Part shown: positions 28,032 to 38,055 of the stretch, in pieces
How the letters are laid out: the number at the start of each line of letters is the position of its first letter
Numbering within the stretch: the stretch's first letter is position 1
From: an uncultured Arachnia sp.
Lineage (GTDB): Bacteria; Actinomycetota; Actinomycetes; Propionibacteriales; Propionibacteriaceae
Direction of reading: 5' to 3'
Assembly (NCBI GenBank): GCA_947493995.1
Contig: CANLTJ010000001.1
Location: forward strand, 186,001 to 250,000
Length of the DNA stretch: 64,000 bases
The notes under the pieces: generated by a model
Seen by the model: only the letters and a program-made list of their open reading frames with translations
The model's database searches: none
What the model was told of the DNA's origin: nothing
Translations under genes and position numbers: made by a program

Positions 28032-28046
28032 TGGCATATACTGCCA
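28032..28046. promoter_or_regulatory. Palindrome overlapping the -10 of the parDE promoter
   Basis: TGGCA-TATAC-TGCCA is a perfect 5-bp inverted repeat that overlaps the TATACT -10 box (28037-28042), 16 bp before the antitoxin start. Antitoxins of this class usually repress their own operon from such sites. Confidence 0.6.
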
Positions 28047-28061
28047 GTGGAGGTGGTTGCC

Positions 28062-28337
28062 GTGGCTACGAGAAATGTCGTTCTGAGTCAGCACCAACAC
28101 GAACTTGTTGAGGCGCTGGTGAAGTCTGGGCGCTATCAGAACGCCAGCGAGGTACTGCGCGAAGGCCTGCGACTCGTGGAGCGCGAGCACGCACAGGAAG
28201 CAGCGAAAGTCGCAGTCCTCCGCCGAGCCGCCGATGAAGGGTGGTCGGATCTTGCCGCGGGTCGTTTCGACGACATCGAAGATGAGTCCCTCGACGACTT
28301 CATAGGGCAGCTCGGCACCCGCGCTGCAGCGGGCTGA
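28062..28337 (+). CDS. parD: ParD-family antitoxin
   Basis: 91 aa with an N-terminal ribbon-helix-helix (VVLSQHQHELVEALVKSGRYQNASEVLREGLRLVE) and a charged, flexible C-terminus that would bind the toxin. GTG 28062 follows GGAGGTGG with 5-nt spacing; the ORF track begins at an upstream GTG (28047) that overlaps the ribosome binding site. It overlaps parE by one base (TGATG). Confidence 0.9.
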   Translation: MATRNVVLSQHQHELVEALVKSGRYQNASEVLREGLRLVEREHAQEAAKVAVLRRAADEGWSDLAAGRFDDIEDESLDDFIGQLGTRAAAG

Positions 28338-28681
28338 TGACGAGGTATCGCCTCACACATGCCGCTCAGACCGACATTCTCTCGATCCTCGCCTGGTCGC
28401 ACGACCAGTTCGGGGAGGAAGCACGCCAGCGATACGAGGCACTGATCTCCGCAGCCATCAGGGACGCCGCCGCCCGCAACGACGAGTTGGGGCGGACACC
28501 TCGCCCAGAGCTGGGCGACGGGGTGTTTTCCTGGCATCTGGCGCAGAGCCGTCGTCGCTCGCGCGGTGGAAAAGTTCGCCGTCCGCGGCACTTCCTGACC
28601 TGCCGACTCGACGGCGACGTCCTGGTTGTCGGTCGAGTCCTCCACGACGCGATGGATCTACGACGACACCTCGATTCCTAG
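28337..28681 (+). CDS. parE: RelE/ParE-family toxin
   Basis: 114 aa with the ParE fold start (YRLTHAAQTDILSILAWSHDQFGEEARQRYEALI) and the C-terminal strand (VLVVGRVLHDAMDLRRHL). ParE toxins poison gyrase; RelE toxins cleave mRNA; the sequence resembles the ParE branch. Its stop TAG is the first triplet of the IS-like end at 28679. Confidence 0.88.
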   Translation: MTRYRLTHAAQTDILSILAWSHDQFGEEARQRYEALISAAIRDAAARNDELGRTPRPELGDGVFSWHLAQSRRRSRGGKVRRPRHFLTCRLDGDVLVVGRVLHDAMDLRRHLDS

Positions 28682-28721
28682 GGAACCACTGATCAATCAT
28701 GCCCTGGCTGCAGCGCACCGG
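28679..28721 (+). mobile_element. Solo end of the 169-bp MITE-like element
   Basis: TAGGGAACCACTGATCAATC and the following bases match the reverse complement of the right end of the element at 4282-4450 at 37 of 43 positions by hand count (TAGGG, TCAAT, ATGCCCTGGCTGC and ACCGG are shared blocks). No second inverted repeat follows before the convergent VapC gene stop (28744), so this is a truncated or single end. Its TAG ends parE. Confidence 0.65.
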
Positions 28722-28743
28722 GCGTCCCAACAATGCCGCAGGT

Positions 28744-29136
28744 CTACCAAACGGTGATCGGATGTGGATGCCGGTGCTTGCGCATTCGGCCATCCTTGGT
28801 GACCAGACTGGCACCGTGCTCGACGGCGGTGGCGAAGATCAGCCGGTCTGCTGGATCCCCGGGAAATGACCCGGGCAGGGCCACTGCGGCGTCCGCAAGA
28901 GACGTGGTGATCGGAAGCGTGCGGACCCGTGAGGCAAGGCCAGCCAACCACACCCGGATCGGAATACTCACCACGATGCGTCCGTGTGCCGCCAGCCACG
29001 CGAGCTCGTACCAGCTGATGGCGGCGACAGCGAGTTCATCGGCTGATTCGATGGCCGCGACTGCCGGCTCGCTGAGGCGCTCCGGCTCAGCGGACCACCA
29101 CTGAACGACGTGGGTGTCCAGGACGATCAAGCTCAC
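28744..29136 (-). CDS. PIN-domain ribonuclease toxin (VapC-like)
   Basis: 130 aa with PIN acidic residues: Asp in IVLDTHVVQWW, Glu in ISWYELAWL, Asp in GDPADRLIFATA. This subtype is the LDTHxxxWW group often paired with Phd-type antitoxins. GTG 29136 overlaps the antitoxin stop by 4 bp; the ORF track begins 4 codons earlier inside the antitoxin gene. Confidence 0.9.
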   Translation of the reverse strand: MSLIVLDTHVVQWWSAEPERLSEPAVAAIESADELAVAAISWYELAWLAAHGRIVVSIPIRVWLAGLASRVRTLPITTSLADAAVALPGSFPGDPADRLIFATAVEHGASLVTKDGRMRKHRHPHPITVW

Positions 29137-29360
29137 GCCGTTTCCCACGTCGTACCTGCACCGAAAAGCGACTCGTCGTCCTCATCGGAGATCGCGACGC
29201 CAGCATACGCACCCTTCAAGGCGGACGGGCCGGTCGCAGGGACCAGCCGTGCGACTGTCCGCCCGTGCTTGGTGATCTCAAGTTCCTCGCCGTCGGAGAC
29301 GTCATCGAGGAGCGCGAGTAACTTCGCCTTGGCCTCTGTCGCAGTCATTCGACGAGTCAT
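29133..29360 (-). CDS. Phd/YefM-type antitoxin
   Basis: 75 aa beginning MTRRMTATEAKAKLLALLDDV, the typical Phd N-terminal DNA-binding domain, with an acidic C-terminus for toxin binding. ATG 29360 is probably leaderless (TATCAT 6 nt upstream); ATG 29348 (MTATEAK) is the alternative. The ORF track start at 29450 is too long for the family. It is coupled to the PIN toxin gene. Confidence 0.88.
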   Translation of the reverse strand: MTRRMTATEAKAKLLALLDDVSDGEELEITKHGRTVARLVPATGPSALKGAYAGVAISDEDDESLFGAGTTWETA

Positions 29361-29366
29361 ATGGTC

Positions 29367-29372
29367 ATGATA
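29367..29372 (-). promoter_or_regulatory. -10 box (TATCAT) of the Phd/PIN module
   Basis: TATCAT on the minus strand ends 6 nt before ATG 29360, with no Shine-Dalgarno, so the antitoxin mRNA is probably leaderless. Confidence 0.4.
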
Positions 29373-29453
29373 GCGGTCAGACCACAACCTGGTCCAGCCT
29401 TCAAGCCTTCCGCACGAGGGTGGGTCTGTGTCGATGCGACAGCGACCCAAGTC

Positions 29454-29864
29454 CTACACACCCTGCTCCGGTGTCACGACTTCGCAGCGGACACCGGGCG
29501 CGCGACCGATGCGCCGGTCAAGCGTGACCAGCTTCGTCTCGAGGAACTCCGCGAGGGCGACATAGCTGGCGTCGTACGCCGTCAGGTTGGCGCGGAGCTG
29601 CCACGATCGGTGCGCCAAGAGTTCGTAGGGCCACTGCTCGACGGCCAAGTCGAGCAGATCTGCGTACGCCTGGGCTGCCTGGTCCGAGGTGATGAGAGCC
29701 GCCAAAACGTGTCGTCGGATGATGTTGGCGGCCTCGAATGGAAGCAAGCTGGGGGCTGCGAGATCCTCCCCCGCGAGAAGGTCGGTGGCCCAGCGACCAT
29801 CCGGCCCTGCGTCCAGAAGGACGGCCACCACGGCCGAGGCGTCACAGACGATCCAGCGCCTCAC
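29454..29864 (-). CDS. vapC: PIN-domain toxin VapC
   Basis: 136 aa with the PIN catalytic set: Asp in CDASAVVAVLLD, Glu in FEAANIIRR, Asp in YDASYVALAEFL and Asp in TLDRRIGRA. VapC toxins are Mg-dependent ribonucleases, many acting on tRNA or rRNA. GTG 29864 overlaps the antitoxin stop by 4 bp. It belongs to a different PIN subgroup from the one at 28744. Confidence 0.92.
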   Translation of the reverse strand: MRRWIVCDASAVVAVLLDAGPDGRWATDLLAGEDLAAPSLLPFEAANIIRRHVLAALITSDQAAQAYADLLDLAVEQWPYELLAHRSWQLRANLTAYDASYVALAEFLETKLVTLDRRIGRAPGVRCEVVTPEQGV

Positions 29865-30097
29865 CGACGATCCGCATCGCGTGCCGACAGGATCGACGCA
29901 GCATCGACATGCACGCCGGTGGCCTCGACGCGAGAGCGAGCACGCGCGATGACGTCGTCTACAGCGGGGCGCGCAGTACTCTGAACAAGCATTGTCCGCA
30001 GGTACTCCTGCAATGACATGCCAGCCCGAGCAGCGCGCGACGCCAACTCGTCGCGGACGTGATTTGGAACCTCACGCACAGTGATAGCAACACTCAT
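29861..30097 (-). CDS. vapB: FitA/VapB-type ribbon-helix-helix antitoxin
   Basis: 78 aa with the FitA-like RHH start (AITVREVPNHVRDELASRAARAGMSLQEYLRTML) and a variable C-terminus. ATG 30097 has no Shine-Dalgarno; TAAAAT ends 6 nt upstream, suggesting a leaderless transcript. It is coupled to vapC and lies 45 bp from the end of uvrC. Confidence 0.9.
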   Translation of the reverse strand: MSVAITVREVPNHVRDELASRAARAGMSLQEYLRTMLVQSTARPAVDDVIARARSRVEATGVHVDAASILSARDADRR

Positions 30098-30101
30098 GCA
30101 G

Positions 30102-30112
30102 CTATTTTAGCA
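30102..30112. promoter_or_regulatory. GCTA-AAA-TAGC palindrome over the -10 of vapBC
   Basis: GCTATTTTAGC is a perfect 4-bp inverted repeat around the TAAAAT -10 box (30104-30109, minus strand). GCTGC direct repeats flank it. This is a likely autoregulatory site of the VapB RHH protein. Confidence 0.5.
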
Positions 30113-30141
30113 GCACTGCCAGCGTTCCAGCAGTACCACCA

Positions 30142-32082
30142 TCAGGTGTCGGTGACCTCTCCCGTGGCGAGGTTGATGGCTTCGCCGCCGGTATCGGCCA
30201 CCGCGGCGAAGACGGCCTCGGCGAGGCGGGGACCGAAGCCGGGGACCTGAGCGATCTCCTCCGGGGTGGCCGCGCGAAGCTTGCGGAGACTACCGAAGTA
30301 CGTCAACAGCGCCTTGCGTCGCATCTCCCCCAGCCCCGGCACGGTGTCAAGGGTCGAGGCCACCATGTTCTTGGCACGACGCGAACGGTGGTGGGCGATG
30401 GCAAACCGGTGCGCCTCATCCCGCACCCGCTGGAGCAGGTACAGGCCCTCGCTTGCCCGCGGCAGGATCACCGGGTACTCGCTGCCCGGCACCCACACCT
30501 CCTCGAGCCGTTTGGCCAGGCCACACAGCGCAATCTCGTCGGCCAACCCCAGATCATCCAGGACGGCTTGGGCAGCGTTGACCTGCGGGAGACCACCGTC
30601 GACGACGATCAGGGCGGGAGCGTAGGAGAACCTGCGCGGGGCGCCCGTGGTGGGATCGATCAGCAGTGGTCCCTCCCCGCCCGATTCGCCCGGCCGGTCA
30701 TCCAGCAGACGACGGAGACGCCGTCGCAGCACCTCATCCATCGCCGCCACATCGTTGGATCCCTCGAAGGACTTGATGATGAAGCGTCGGTAGTCGGACT
30801 TCTTCGCCATGCCGTCCTCGAACACGACCATGGATCCCACCACCTCGGAGCCCTGCGTGTGGGAGATGTCGTAGCACTCGATGCGCAGCGGCGGGGAGGG
30901 TAGGTTCAGCGCCTCCCCCACCTCGTCGAGCGCACGGTTGCGCGTGGTGAGGTCGGAGGCGCGTTTGGTCTGGCGCTGGGACAGGGCCATCTCCGCGTTC
31001 TTCACCACTGTGTCCAGCAGCATCCGCTTGTTGCCGCGCAGCGGAACCCGGATGTCTACCTTGGCACCGCGCTGCACGGCCAGCAGCTCCACCAGCGTGT
31101 GCTCCGCCTCCACCGATGACAGGATCAGAGGGGGCACAGCGACGTCGAATTCCCTGTACAACTGCAGCAGGAAGGATTCCAGGAGCTCCGTCAGATCGCG
31201 GTCATCGGTGCGGTCCGCGACCCATCCCCGCTCCCCGGTGATGCGTCCGGCGTGAATGTGGAACACCTGCACGGCCACCTGTTGGCCGTCGTCGGCGAAC
31301 CCCACCACGTCTGCTCGGGTGTCCTCGCCCAGCACGACGGTGTTCTTCTCCTGAACCCGACGCAGCGCTCCCAGGGAGTCCCGCAGCACGGCGGCCTTCT
31401 CGAAGTTCAGATCCGCGGAGGCCTGCAGCATGTCGTGCTCCAGCTGCCCGATGATGCCTGCCGTGTTGCCGCCCATGAATGAGCAGAAGTCGGCCACGAT
31501 CTGGCGGTGTTCCTCCTCGCTGACCCGGCCCACACAGGGGGCGGAGCACTTGCCGATGTCCCCGAGGAGGCAGGGTCGGCCTGCCGAGCGTGCGTTCCGG
31601 AAGACGCCCTGGGTGCAGGAGCGCATGGGGAAGACGCGCAGCAGCATGTCGACGGTCTCCCGGATCGCCCAGGCCTGACCGAAGGGACCAAAGTACCGGG
31701 TCCCTCTCTTCTTCGCTCCCCTTCCGACGAACACGCGCGGGTATTCCTCTGACCAGGTCACGGCGAGCCAGGGGTAGGACTTGTCATCGCGGTACTTGAC
31801 GTTGAACCGGGGGTCGTACTCCTGGATCCACGTGTACTCGAGTTGCAGGGCCTCGAGCTCGTTGGCCACCACGGTCCACTCCACCCTTGCCGCCGTCCGT
31901 ACCATCGTCTGGGTGCGGAAGTGCAGCGACGCCGGATCGGCGAAGTAGGAGTTGAGCCGCTGGCGCAGGTTCTTGGCCTTGCCCACGTAGATGACGTTGC
32001 CGAATGCGTCGAAGAAGCGGTAGACACCCGGATCGGTGGGGATGGATCCCGGGCGCGGACGGTACGTGGACGGATCAGCCAT
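30142..32082 (-). CDS. uvrC: Excinuclease ABC subunit C
   Basis: 646-aa nucleotide excision repair nuclease. Domains in order: GIY-YIG ([26 protein letters not shown]) for the 3' cut, UVR motif (about residues 205-240), RNase H-like 5' nuclease region (IECYDISH...DGG) and C-terminal tandem helix-hairpin-helix ([31 protein letters not shown]). ATG 32082 follows GAGGATC; the ORF track starts 14 codons upstream without support. rapZ, the usual next gene, is displaced by about 5 kb. Confidence 0.96.
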   Translation of the reverse strand: MADPSTYRPRPGSIPTDPGVYRFFDAFGNVIYVGKAKNLRQRLNSYFADPASLHFRTQTMVRTAARVEWTVVANELEALQLEYTWIQEYDPRFNVKYRDDKSYPWLAVTWSEEYPRVFVGRGAKKRGTRYFGPFGQAWAIRETVDMLLRVFPMRSCTQGVFRNARSAGRPCLLGDIGKCSAPCVGRVSEEEHRQIVADFCSFMGGNTAGIIGQLEHDMLQASADLNFEKAAVLRDSLGALRRVQEKNTVVLGEDTRADVVGFADDGQQVAVQVFHIHAGRITGERGWVADRTDDRDLTELLESFLLQLYREFDVAVPPLILSSVEAEHTLVELLAVQRGAKVDIRVPLRGNKRMLLDTVVKNAEMALSQRQTKRASDLTTRNRALDEVGEALNLPSPPLRIECYDISHTQGSEVVGSMVVFEDGMAKKSDYRRFIIKSFEGSNDVAAMDEVLRRRLRRLLDDRPGESGGEGPLLIDPTTGAPRRFSYAPALIVVDGGLPQVNAAQAVLDDLGLADEIALCGLAKRLEEVWVPGSEYPVILPRASEGLYLLQRVRDEAHRFAIAHHRSRRAKNMVASTLDTVPGLGEMRRKALLTYFGSLRKLRAATPEEIAQVPGFGPRLAEAVFAAVADTGGEAINLATGEVTDT

Positions 32083-32136
32083 GATCCTCGATGATAGGTC
32101 GGCCTCCCAGCGGACGGACCCCACCCCTGCGAACGC

Positions 32137-35016
32137 TCAGGACGCCACCCGGTTGAGCAGTGCCCGGCCGCCGTTCAACATCGGCGCAAGGTACTCACCG
32201 GTCACCGAATCCGGCGCATCGGCAACCGCTTCCGGTGTACCGCTGGCCACCACCTCGCCGCCATGCGAGCCACCACCGGGCCCCATGTCGATGACCCAGT
32301 CGGCGCTCTTGATGACATCGAGGTTGTGCTCGATGACCACCACGGTGTTTCCGGTGTCGACGAGCCTCTGCAGGACTCCCAGCAACTTGCGGACATCCTC
32401 GAAGTGCAGCCCGGTGGTGGGCTCATCGAGGACGTACAGGGTGCGGCCGGTGGATCGCTTCTGCAGCTCGGCGGCGAGCTTGACCCTCTGCGCCTCGCCG
32501 CCGGAGAGGGTGGTGGCCGGCTGGCCGAGACGGACGTAGCCGAGACCCACCTCCTCCAACGTCTTCAGGTGACGAGCGATGGAACCGATGGAGGCGAAGA
32601 AATCCGCACCCTCGGTGATGGACATGTCCAGAACCTCAGAAATGGACTTGCCCTTGTAGTGCACCTCCAGGGTTTCGCGGTTGTACCTGGCTCCGTGGCA
32701 CACCTCGCAGGGCACGTAGACATCCGGCAGAAAGTTCATCTCGATCTTGATGGTGCCGTCGCCGGAGCAGTTCTCGCACCGGCCACCCTTGACGTTGAAG
32801 GAGAAGCGGCCCGGCATGTAGCCGCGAACCTTCGCCTCGGATGTCTGGGAGAACAGGGTACGGATCTTGTCGAACACCCCGGTGTAGGTGGCGGGGTTGG
32901 ACCGCGGTGTGCGGCCGATCGGCGACTGGTCCACCTGGATGACCTTGTCCAGGTGTTCGAGGCCCTTCAGCGACCTGTGCCTGCCGGGCACGGCTTTGGC
33001 GCCGTAGATCTGCTTGGCCGCCGATGTGTAGAGGATCGAGTTGACCAACGACGACTTGCCCGAGCCGCTGACGCCCGTGACTGCCACGAACTTGCCCAGG
33101 GGGAAGTCCACCGTGACATTGCGCAGGTTGTTCTCGGTGGCTCCTACCACCCTGACCGCCAGACCGTTGCCGGCACGGCGGGTGGCGGGCGTCGGGATGG
33201 ACAACTGGCCCTTGAGGTACTGCCCGGTGAGGGAACCGTCGGACTGCAACAGCTCCTCAACGGTTCCGGACACGACCACGTTGCCGCCGTACTCACCGGC
33301 GCCGGGGCCAATGTCCACCACCCAGTCGGCCGAACGGATGGTGTCCTCGTCGTGCTCGACGACGATGAGGGTGTTGCCCAGGTCCCGCAGCCGGATCAGG
33401 GTCTGAATGAGGCGCTTGTTGTCCCTCTGGTGGAGACCGATGCTGGGTTCGTCCAGCACATAGAGCACACCCACGAGACCGGAGCCAATCTGGGTTGCGA
33501 GCCTGATGCGCTGGGCCTCGCCGCCGGACAGGGAGCCGGCTGACCGTGACAGTGTCAGGTAGTCCAGCCCCACGTCGAGGAGGAACCGCAGTCTCTCCCG
33601 GATTTCCTTCACAACCCGCTCGGCGATGTGGGCGTCCCTCGCGGACAGCACCAAACCGTCCAGGAACTCCGACGCGTTCGCGATGGACATGGACGCAACC
33701 TGGGCGATGTTGTGCCCGGCGACGGTGACGGCCAGCGTGGCGGGACGCAGCCGCGCTCCGCCACAGGCCGAGCAATCGATCTCGCGCATGTAGCCGCCCC
33801 ACCTGTCGCGGGCGCTGTCGGTCTCCGCCTCACCATGGCGTCGTCGGACGAACGGCAGGATGCCCTCATACTTCTGCGAGTACGTGCGCACGCGTCCGAA
33901 GCGGTTGCGATAGCTCACGAGAACCGGGTCCCCGACGCCCTCCAGCAACAGTTTGCGGTGACGTGGCGCGAGCCCCTCCCACGGGACGTCGACACTGAAA
34001 CCATGCTCGTCTGCGAGCGATCCCAGAACGTGGTCGTAGTGACCGCGCAGGTGAGGGGTGGCCCACGGTGCGATGGCGCCCTCGGCGAGGCTGAGTGACT
34101 CATCCGGAATCACGAGCTCCGGATCCACCTCCAGCGTCGTGCCGAGGCCCGAGCACACGGCGCAGGCTCCCCACGGGCCGTTGAACGAGAACTGACGGGG
34201 TTCGAGCTCGTCGATGCTGATGTCGTGCTCGTTGGGGCAGCCCAGCTTCTCCGAGAATCGCTTCTCCCGGTCGGGGTCCTTCTGGTCAAGATCGACGAAC
34301 TCCACCCCCACCACACCGTGGGCGAGAGCCAGGGCCGCCTCCACCGATTCGGTGATGCGCTGCTTGGCCGATTCGCGGACCACCACACGATCCACAATGA
34401 CATCGACATCGTGTTTGCGTTTCTTGTCCAGCTCAGGAATCTCGGTGAGCTGGTACACCCCGCCGTCCACGCGGACACGGCTGTAGCCGTCGGTGACCAG
34501 CTGACGGAACAATTCGACGAACTCGCCCTTCCGCCCTTTCACCAGGGGCGCCAGAATCTGGAAACGGGTCCCCTCCTCCATCCCCATCAGCCGGTCCACG
34601 ATCTGTTGCGGGGTCTGCTTCCCGATGGGTGCTCCGCACACCTCGCAGTGCGGTATGCCGATTCGCGCGAACAGCAGGCGAAGGTAGTCGTAGACCTCGG
34701 TGATGGTTCCCACCGTGGAACGAGGATTCCGGCTGGTGGACTTCTGGTCAATCGACACCGCCGGCGACAGGCCCTCAATGAAATCGCAGTCCGGCTTCTC
34801 CATCTGGCCGAGGAACTGCCGGGCGTAGGCGGACAGGGACTCGACGTAGCGGCGCTGCCCCTCAGCGAAGATGGTGTCGAACGCCAAGGAGGACTTTCCC
34901 GAGCCGCTCAGCCCCGTGAACACGATCATCGCGTCGCGGGGCAGATCAATGGAGACGTTCCTCAGGTTGTTGACCCGGGCTCCCCGTACTCTCAAGTGTT
35001 CATCCACTCGCACCAT
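32137..35016 (-). CDS. uvrA: Excinuclease ABC subunit A
   Basis: 959-aa DNA damage sensor with two ABC ATPase modules (Walker [10 protein letters not shown] near the N-terminus and GVSGSGKSS in the second half), two signatures ([18 protein letters not shown]) and zinc-finger cysteines (CEVCGAP, CENC...CEVC). ATG 35016 precedes the family start [15 protein letters not shown]; the ORF track's TTG 35037 is less likely. No clear Shine-Dalgarno precedes it. uvrB and uvrC are close by. Confidence 0.97.
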   Translation of the reverse strand: MVRVDEHLRVRGARVNNLRNVSIDLPRDAMIVFTGLSGSGKSSLAFDTIFAEGQRRYVESLSAYARQFLGQMEKPDCDFIEGLSPAVSIDQKSTSRNPRSTVGTITEVYDYLRLLFARIGIPHCEVCGAPIGKQTPQQIVDRLMGMEEGTRFQILAPLVKGRKGEFVELFRQLVTDGYSRVRVDGGVYQLTEIPELDKKRKHDVDVIVDRVVVRESAKQRITESVEAALALAHGVVGVEFVDLDQKDPDREKRFSEKLGCPNEHDISIDELEPRQFSFNGPWGACAVCSGLGTTLEVDPELVIPDESLSLAEGAIAPWATPHLRGHYDHVLGSLADEHGFSVDVPWEGLAPRHRKLLLEGVGDPVLVSYRNRFGRVRTYSQKYEGILPFVRRRHGEAETDSARDRWGGYMREIDCSACGGARLRPATLAVTVAGHNIAQVASMSIANASEFLDGLVLSARDAHIAERVVKEIRERLRFLLDVGLDYLTLSRSAGSLSGGEAQRIRLATQIGSGLVGVLYVLDEPSIGLHQRDNKRLIQTLIRLRDLGNTLIVVEHDEDTIRSADWVVDIGPGAGEYGGNVVVSGTVEELLQSDGSLTGQYLKGQLSIPTPATRRAGNGLAVRVVGATENNLRNVTVDFPLGKFVAVTGVSGSGKSSLVNSILYTSAAKQIYGAKAVPGRHRSLKGLEHLDKVIQVDQSPIGRTPRSNPATYTGVFDKIRTLFSQTSEAKVRGYMPGRFSFNVKGGRCENCSGDGTIKIEMNFLPDVYVPCEVCHGARYNRETLEVHYKGKSISEVLDMSITEGADFFASIGSIARHLKTLEEVGLGYVRLGQPATTLSGGEAQRVKLAAELQKRSTGRTLYVLDEPTTGLHFEDVRKLLGVLQRLVDTGNTVVVIEHNLDVIKSADWVIDMGPGGGSHGGEVVASGTPEAVADAPDSVTGEYLAPMLNGGRALLNRVAS

Positions 35017-35126
35017 GGTACTGATGAGCCCCGACAAAACTGTCTTCCCAGTGCGAGGCTCGTGGCGAACACTCGAACCCGCATCTTGATGTGCGCGTCA
35101 TCACGCGGAGCATTGGGCCGCCTTTG

Positions 35127-35132
35127 GTAGGT
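35127..35132 (+). promoter_or_regulatory. -10 box (TAGGTT), leaderless start of the DinB-like gene
   Basis: TAGGTT ends 8 nt before ATG 35141, with no Shine-Dalgarno in between. Confidence 0.4.
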
Positions 35133-35140
35133 TGTCCGAC

Positions 35141-35836
35141 ATGTCGAGCCGCCCGGGAGAAAACGGCGTCCAATACGATGTCCTCCTTGTCGCCATCCGA
35201 GAGCACACGCAACAATTGCTTGGTGCCACCATAGGTTTCTCGGAGGAGCAGTGGGCCCTACCGTCGGGTCTGCCCGGATGGACGCGCAGTCACGTCGCAG
35301 CGCACCTCGTGGAGAACGCTCGTGGCTTTCTTCGTGTGTGCCGGAGCATCGCTCTCGACCGTCCCACAGGGATGTACGAATCGCACCGTGAGAAGGTGCG
35401 AGCCATTGAGGAGGGCGCTCTGGCAAGCGGGCTACGCCTCCAGGTGGACCTGGACACATCGGCGAGCGAACTCCAGACCCTGCTGCCCTCCCTTGAGGGA
35501 AACGCCACTGAGGTGGAGCTGCGTCCCGGATACCGGCTCGCTGTCAACCAGATCCCGTTGGCGCGGCTGTTTGAAGTGGTCGTGCATTCCGTTGACATGG
35601 GCGTCGACGGCTTCCGTGTCCATGTGGACGATGACATCGCGGAAATGCTGCTGGCCTTCGAAGCCGAGCGCATCGGACGGCGTCCGGACCTGCCCGGCAT
35701 GCTGATCCTCGCCGACGAGGGCTTTCGAGCGCGATTGGGTGGCGACGATGAGTTCGACACGATCGGTGGCCCTTCCCTGGACCTTCTGCTGTGGCTCACG
35801 CGCAACAGGACCTCTCCCCGGCTGCGCGGCATCTGA
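35141..35836 (+). CDS. Maleylpyruvate isomerase-like mycothiol-dependent enzyme (DinB fold)
   Basis: 231 aa with the MDMPI N-terminal metal-binding domain: the metal His in [13 protein letters not shown] and the E-x3-H motif in [12 protein letters not shown], plus the characteristic LPGWTRSHV start. Members use mycothiol as cofactor or co-substrate, which fits an actinobacterium. The physiological substrate is not evident, since no aromatic degradation genes are nearby. It lies between uvrA and uvrB. Confidence 0.85.
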   Translation: MSSRPGENGVQYDVLLVAIREHTQQLLGATIGFSEEQWALPSGLPGWTRSHVAAHLVENARGFLRVCRSIALDRPTGMYESHREKVRAIEEGALASGLRLQVDLDTSASELQTLLPSLEGNATEVELRPGYRLAVNQIPLARLFEVVVHSVDMGVDGFRVHVDDDIAEMLLAFEAERIGRRPDLPGMLILADEGFRARLGGDDEFDTIGGPSLDLLLWLTRNRTSPRLRGI

Positions 35837-35906
35837 GAGGATTCCTGACTGCAGCCCCACCGATCGAGAGCACTCGGCGCCCGGAAAAACTGTCAGCGGG
35901 GGTGAT

Positions 35907-35912
35907 TACTCT
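35907..35912 (+). promoter_or_regulatory. -10 box (TACTCT), leaderless start of uvrB
   Basis: TACTCT ends 7 nt before ATG 35920 and there is no Shine-Dalgarno. I see no LexA (GAAC-N4-GTTC) box here. Confidence 0.4.
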
Positions 35913-35919
35913 TGGGTGC

Positions 35920-37986
35920 ATGAGACCAGTTGACGAGCTGCAGCGGCAGGTGGCGCCGTTGAAGATGCAGGCCGGGTTCGAGCCGTCCGGTGACCAGCCC
36001 ACAGCCATCGCGGAGCTGGAGCGTCGCATCAACGCAGGCGAACAACACGTCGTCCTCCTCGGCGCCACGGGCACCGGCAAGACAGCCACCGTCGGATGGT
36101 TGGCGGAACGCGTGCAGCGCCCCATCCTGGTGATGCAGCCCAACAAGACCCTGGCTGCGCAGTTCGCCAACGAACTCCGCTCGTTCTTCCCGGACAATGC
36201 GGTGGAGTACTTCGTCTCCTACTACGACTACTACCAGCCGGAGGCCTACGTCCCCCAGACAGACACCTACATCGAGAAGGACTCCTCCCTCAACGAGGAA
36301 GTGGAGCGGTTGCGCCACTCGGCAACCAGTTCGCTGCTCACCAGGCGCGACTGCATCGTGGTGGCTTCGGTGTCCGCCATCTACGGCCTGGGCACCCCCG
36401 AGGAGTACCTGAGGCAGCGCATCACCCTGCGCGTGGGGGAAAGCCACGACCGCACGACACTCCTGCGGCACCTCGTGGACATCCAGTACGCCCGCAACGA
36501 CCTCGCCGGTACCCGCGGCACATTCCGGGTACGCGGTGACACGCTGGAGATTTTTCCCATGTACGAGGAGAACGCGGTGCGGATCGAGTTCTTCGGCGAC
36601 GAGATTGAGCGCATCTCCACGATGCAGGCGCTGACCGGCACCGTGCTCCATGACGAGCAGGAGATCTACATCTTCCCCGCCACGCACTACTCGGCGGGAC
36701 CGGAACGGATGGAGCGAGCCATCGCGGGCATTGAAGCGGAGCTGGTGGTGAGGCTCCAGGAACTCGAGAGCGAGGGCAAACTCCTGGAAGCCCAACGCCT
36801 GCGGATGCGCACCAGCTACGACATCGAGATGATGCGCCAGATCGGCACCTGCTCCGGCATCGAGAACTACTCGGCGCACGTGGATGGCCGGCCACCGGGT
36901 TCGGCCCCGTCCTGCCTGCTGGACTACTTCCCGGAGGACTTCCTGCTGGTGGTGGACGAGTCCCATGTCACCATTCCGCAGATCGGTGGCATGTTCGAGG
37001 GCGATGCCTCGCGCAAACGCACCCTCGTGGACCACGGTTTCCGCCTTCCCAGTGCCCTGGACAATCGCCCACTGAAGTTCGACGAGTTCGTCGACCGCAT
37101 CGGACAGACCGTCTACCTGTCGGCCACCCCGGGTCCCTACGAGACGGATCGTGGCGACGGCTATGTGGAACAGATCATCCGCCCCACCGGCCTTGTGGAC
37201 CCCGAAGTGGTGCTGAAACCCACCAAGGGCCAGATCGACGACCTGATGGGTGAGATCAAGCAGCGCGTGGAGCGCAACGAGCGTGTCCTGGTCACCACAC
37301 TGACGAAGAAGATGGCCGAGGACCTGACCGACTACCTCATGGACAACGGCATCAAGACCCGCTACCTCCACTCCGACATCGACACGCTGCGCCGCATCGA
37401 GCTCCTGCGGGAGCTGCGGCTCGGCGAGTTCGATGTCCTCGTCGGGATCAACCTTCTCCGCGAGGGGCTGGACCTTCCCGAGGTGTCGCTGGTGGCCATC
37501 CTCGACGCCGACAAGGAGGGCTTCCTCCGCTCCGAGAGGTCACTGATCCAGACCATCGGGCGCGCGGCCCGAAACGTTGCCGGCCAGGTGCACATGTATG
37601 CCGACAAGGTCACACGCTCCATGGAAGCCGCGATCGAGGAGACCAATCGTCGTCGCGAGAAGCAGATTGCGTACAACACCGAGCACGGCGTGGATCCCCA
37701 ACCACTACGGAAGAAGATCGCCGACATCACCGACATGCTCCAGCGTGAGGATGCCGACACCGAGGACTTGTTGGCCAAGGGCAAGCAGGGGCGGACCTCG
37801 AAGCGCAACGGCGGTCTGGACCCCTCCAACCTGGCCGTCAATGAACTGACAGATCTGATCGAGAGCCTGACGAGCCAGATGCACGAGGCGGCCGCGTCAT
37901 TGCAGTTCGAGGTGGCGGCGGCCCACCGGGATGAGGTCTCGGACCTGAAGAAGGAACTACGGCAGATGATCGAGGCCAACAAGTAG
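35920..37986 (+). CDS. uvrB: Excinuclease ABC subunit B
   Basis: 688-aa helicase-like damage verifier. Walker A ([10 protein letters not shown]), the beta-hairpin region ([20 protein letters not shown]), DEAD-type box (VVDESH), motif VI (QTIGRAARN) and the C-terminal UVR domain ([22 protein letters not shown]) are all present. ATG 35920 (MRPVDEL) is chosen by family start and the upstream TACTCT; the ORF track start 35791 overlaps the previous gene. It converges with coaE. Confidence 0.97.
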   Translation: MRPVDELQRQVAPLKMQAGFEPSGDQPTAIAELERRINAGEQHVVLLGATGTGKTATVGWLAERVQRPILVMQPNKTLAAQFANELRSFFPDNAVEYFVSYYDYYQPEAYVPQTDTYIEKDSSLNEEVERLRHSATSSLLTRRDCIVVASVSAIYGLGTPEEYLRQRITLRVGESHDRTTLLRHLVDIQYARNDLAGTRGTFRVRGDTLEIFPMYEENAVRIEFFGDEIERISTMQALTGTVLHDEQEIYIFPATHYSAGPERMERAIAGIEAELVVRLQELESEGKLLEAQRLRMRTSYDIEMMRQIGTCSGIENYSAHVDGRPPGSAPSCLLDYFPEDFLLVVDESHVTIPQIGGMFEGDASRKRTLVDHGFRLPSALDNRPLKFDEFVDRIGQTVYLSATPGPYETDRGDGYVEQIIRPTGLVDPEVVLKPTKGQIDDLMGEIKQRVERNERVLVTTLTKKMAEDLTDYLMDNGIKTRYLHSDIDTLRRIELLRELRLGEFDVLVGINLLREGLDLPEVSLVAILDADKEGFLRSERSLIQTIGRAARNVAGQVHMYADKVTRSMEAAIEETNRRREKQIAYNTEHGVDPQPLRKKIADITDMLQREDADTEDLLAKGKQGRTSKRNGGLDPSNLAVNELTDLIESLTSQMHEAAASLQFEVAAAHRDEVSDLKKELRQMIEANK

Positions 37987-38007
37987 ATCGGCGGCAATGG
38001 TGTCCAC

Positions 38008-38031
38008 CTGTGGCTGGTCTACCAACCACAG
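38008..38031. terminator. Bidirectional hairpin between uvrB and coaE
   Basis: CTGTGGcTGGT-ct-ACCAaCCACAG forms a 10-bp stem with one mismatch and a tight loop, in the 69-bp gap between these convergent genes. There is no U-tract. Confidence 0.5.
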
Positions 38032-38055
38032 ACGGCCACAACCCGAACAATCGGC

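Noticed and set aside
32263-33543. 426-aa plus-strand ORF antisense to uvrA
   Set aside because: Shadow ORF; uvrA is intact on the other strand and the antisense product has no domain.
35050-35090. Possible LexA/SOS box upstream of uvrA (CGAACACTCGAAC)
   Set aside because: The two GAAC elements are direct, not inverted; the actinobacterial LexA site needs GAAC-N4-GTTC.
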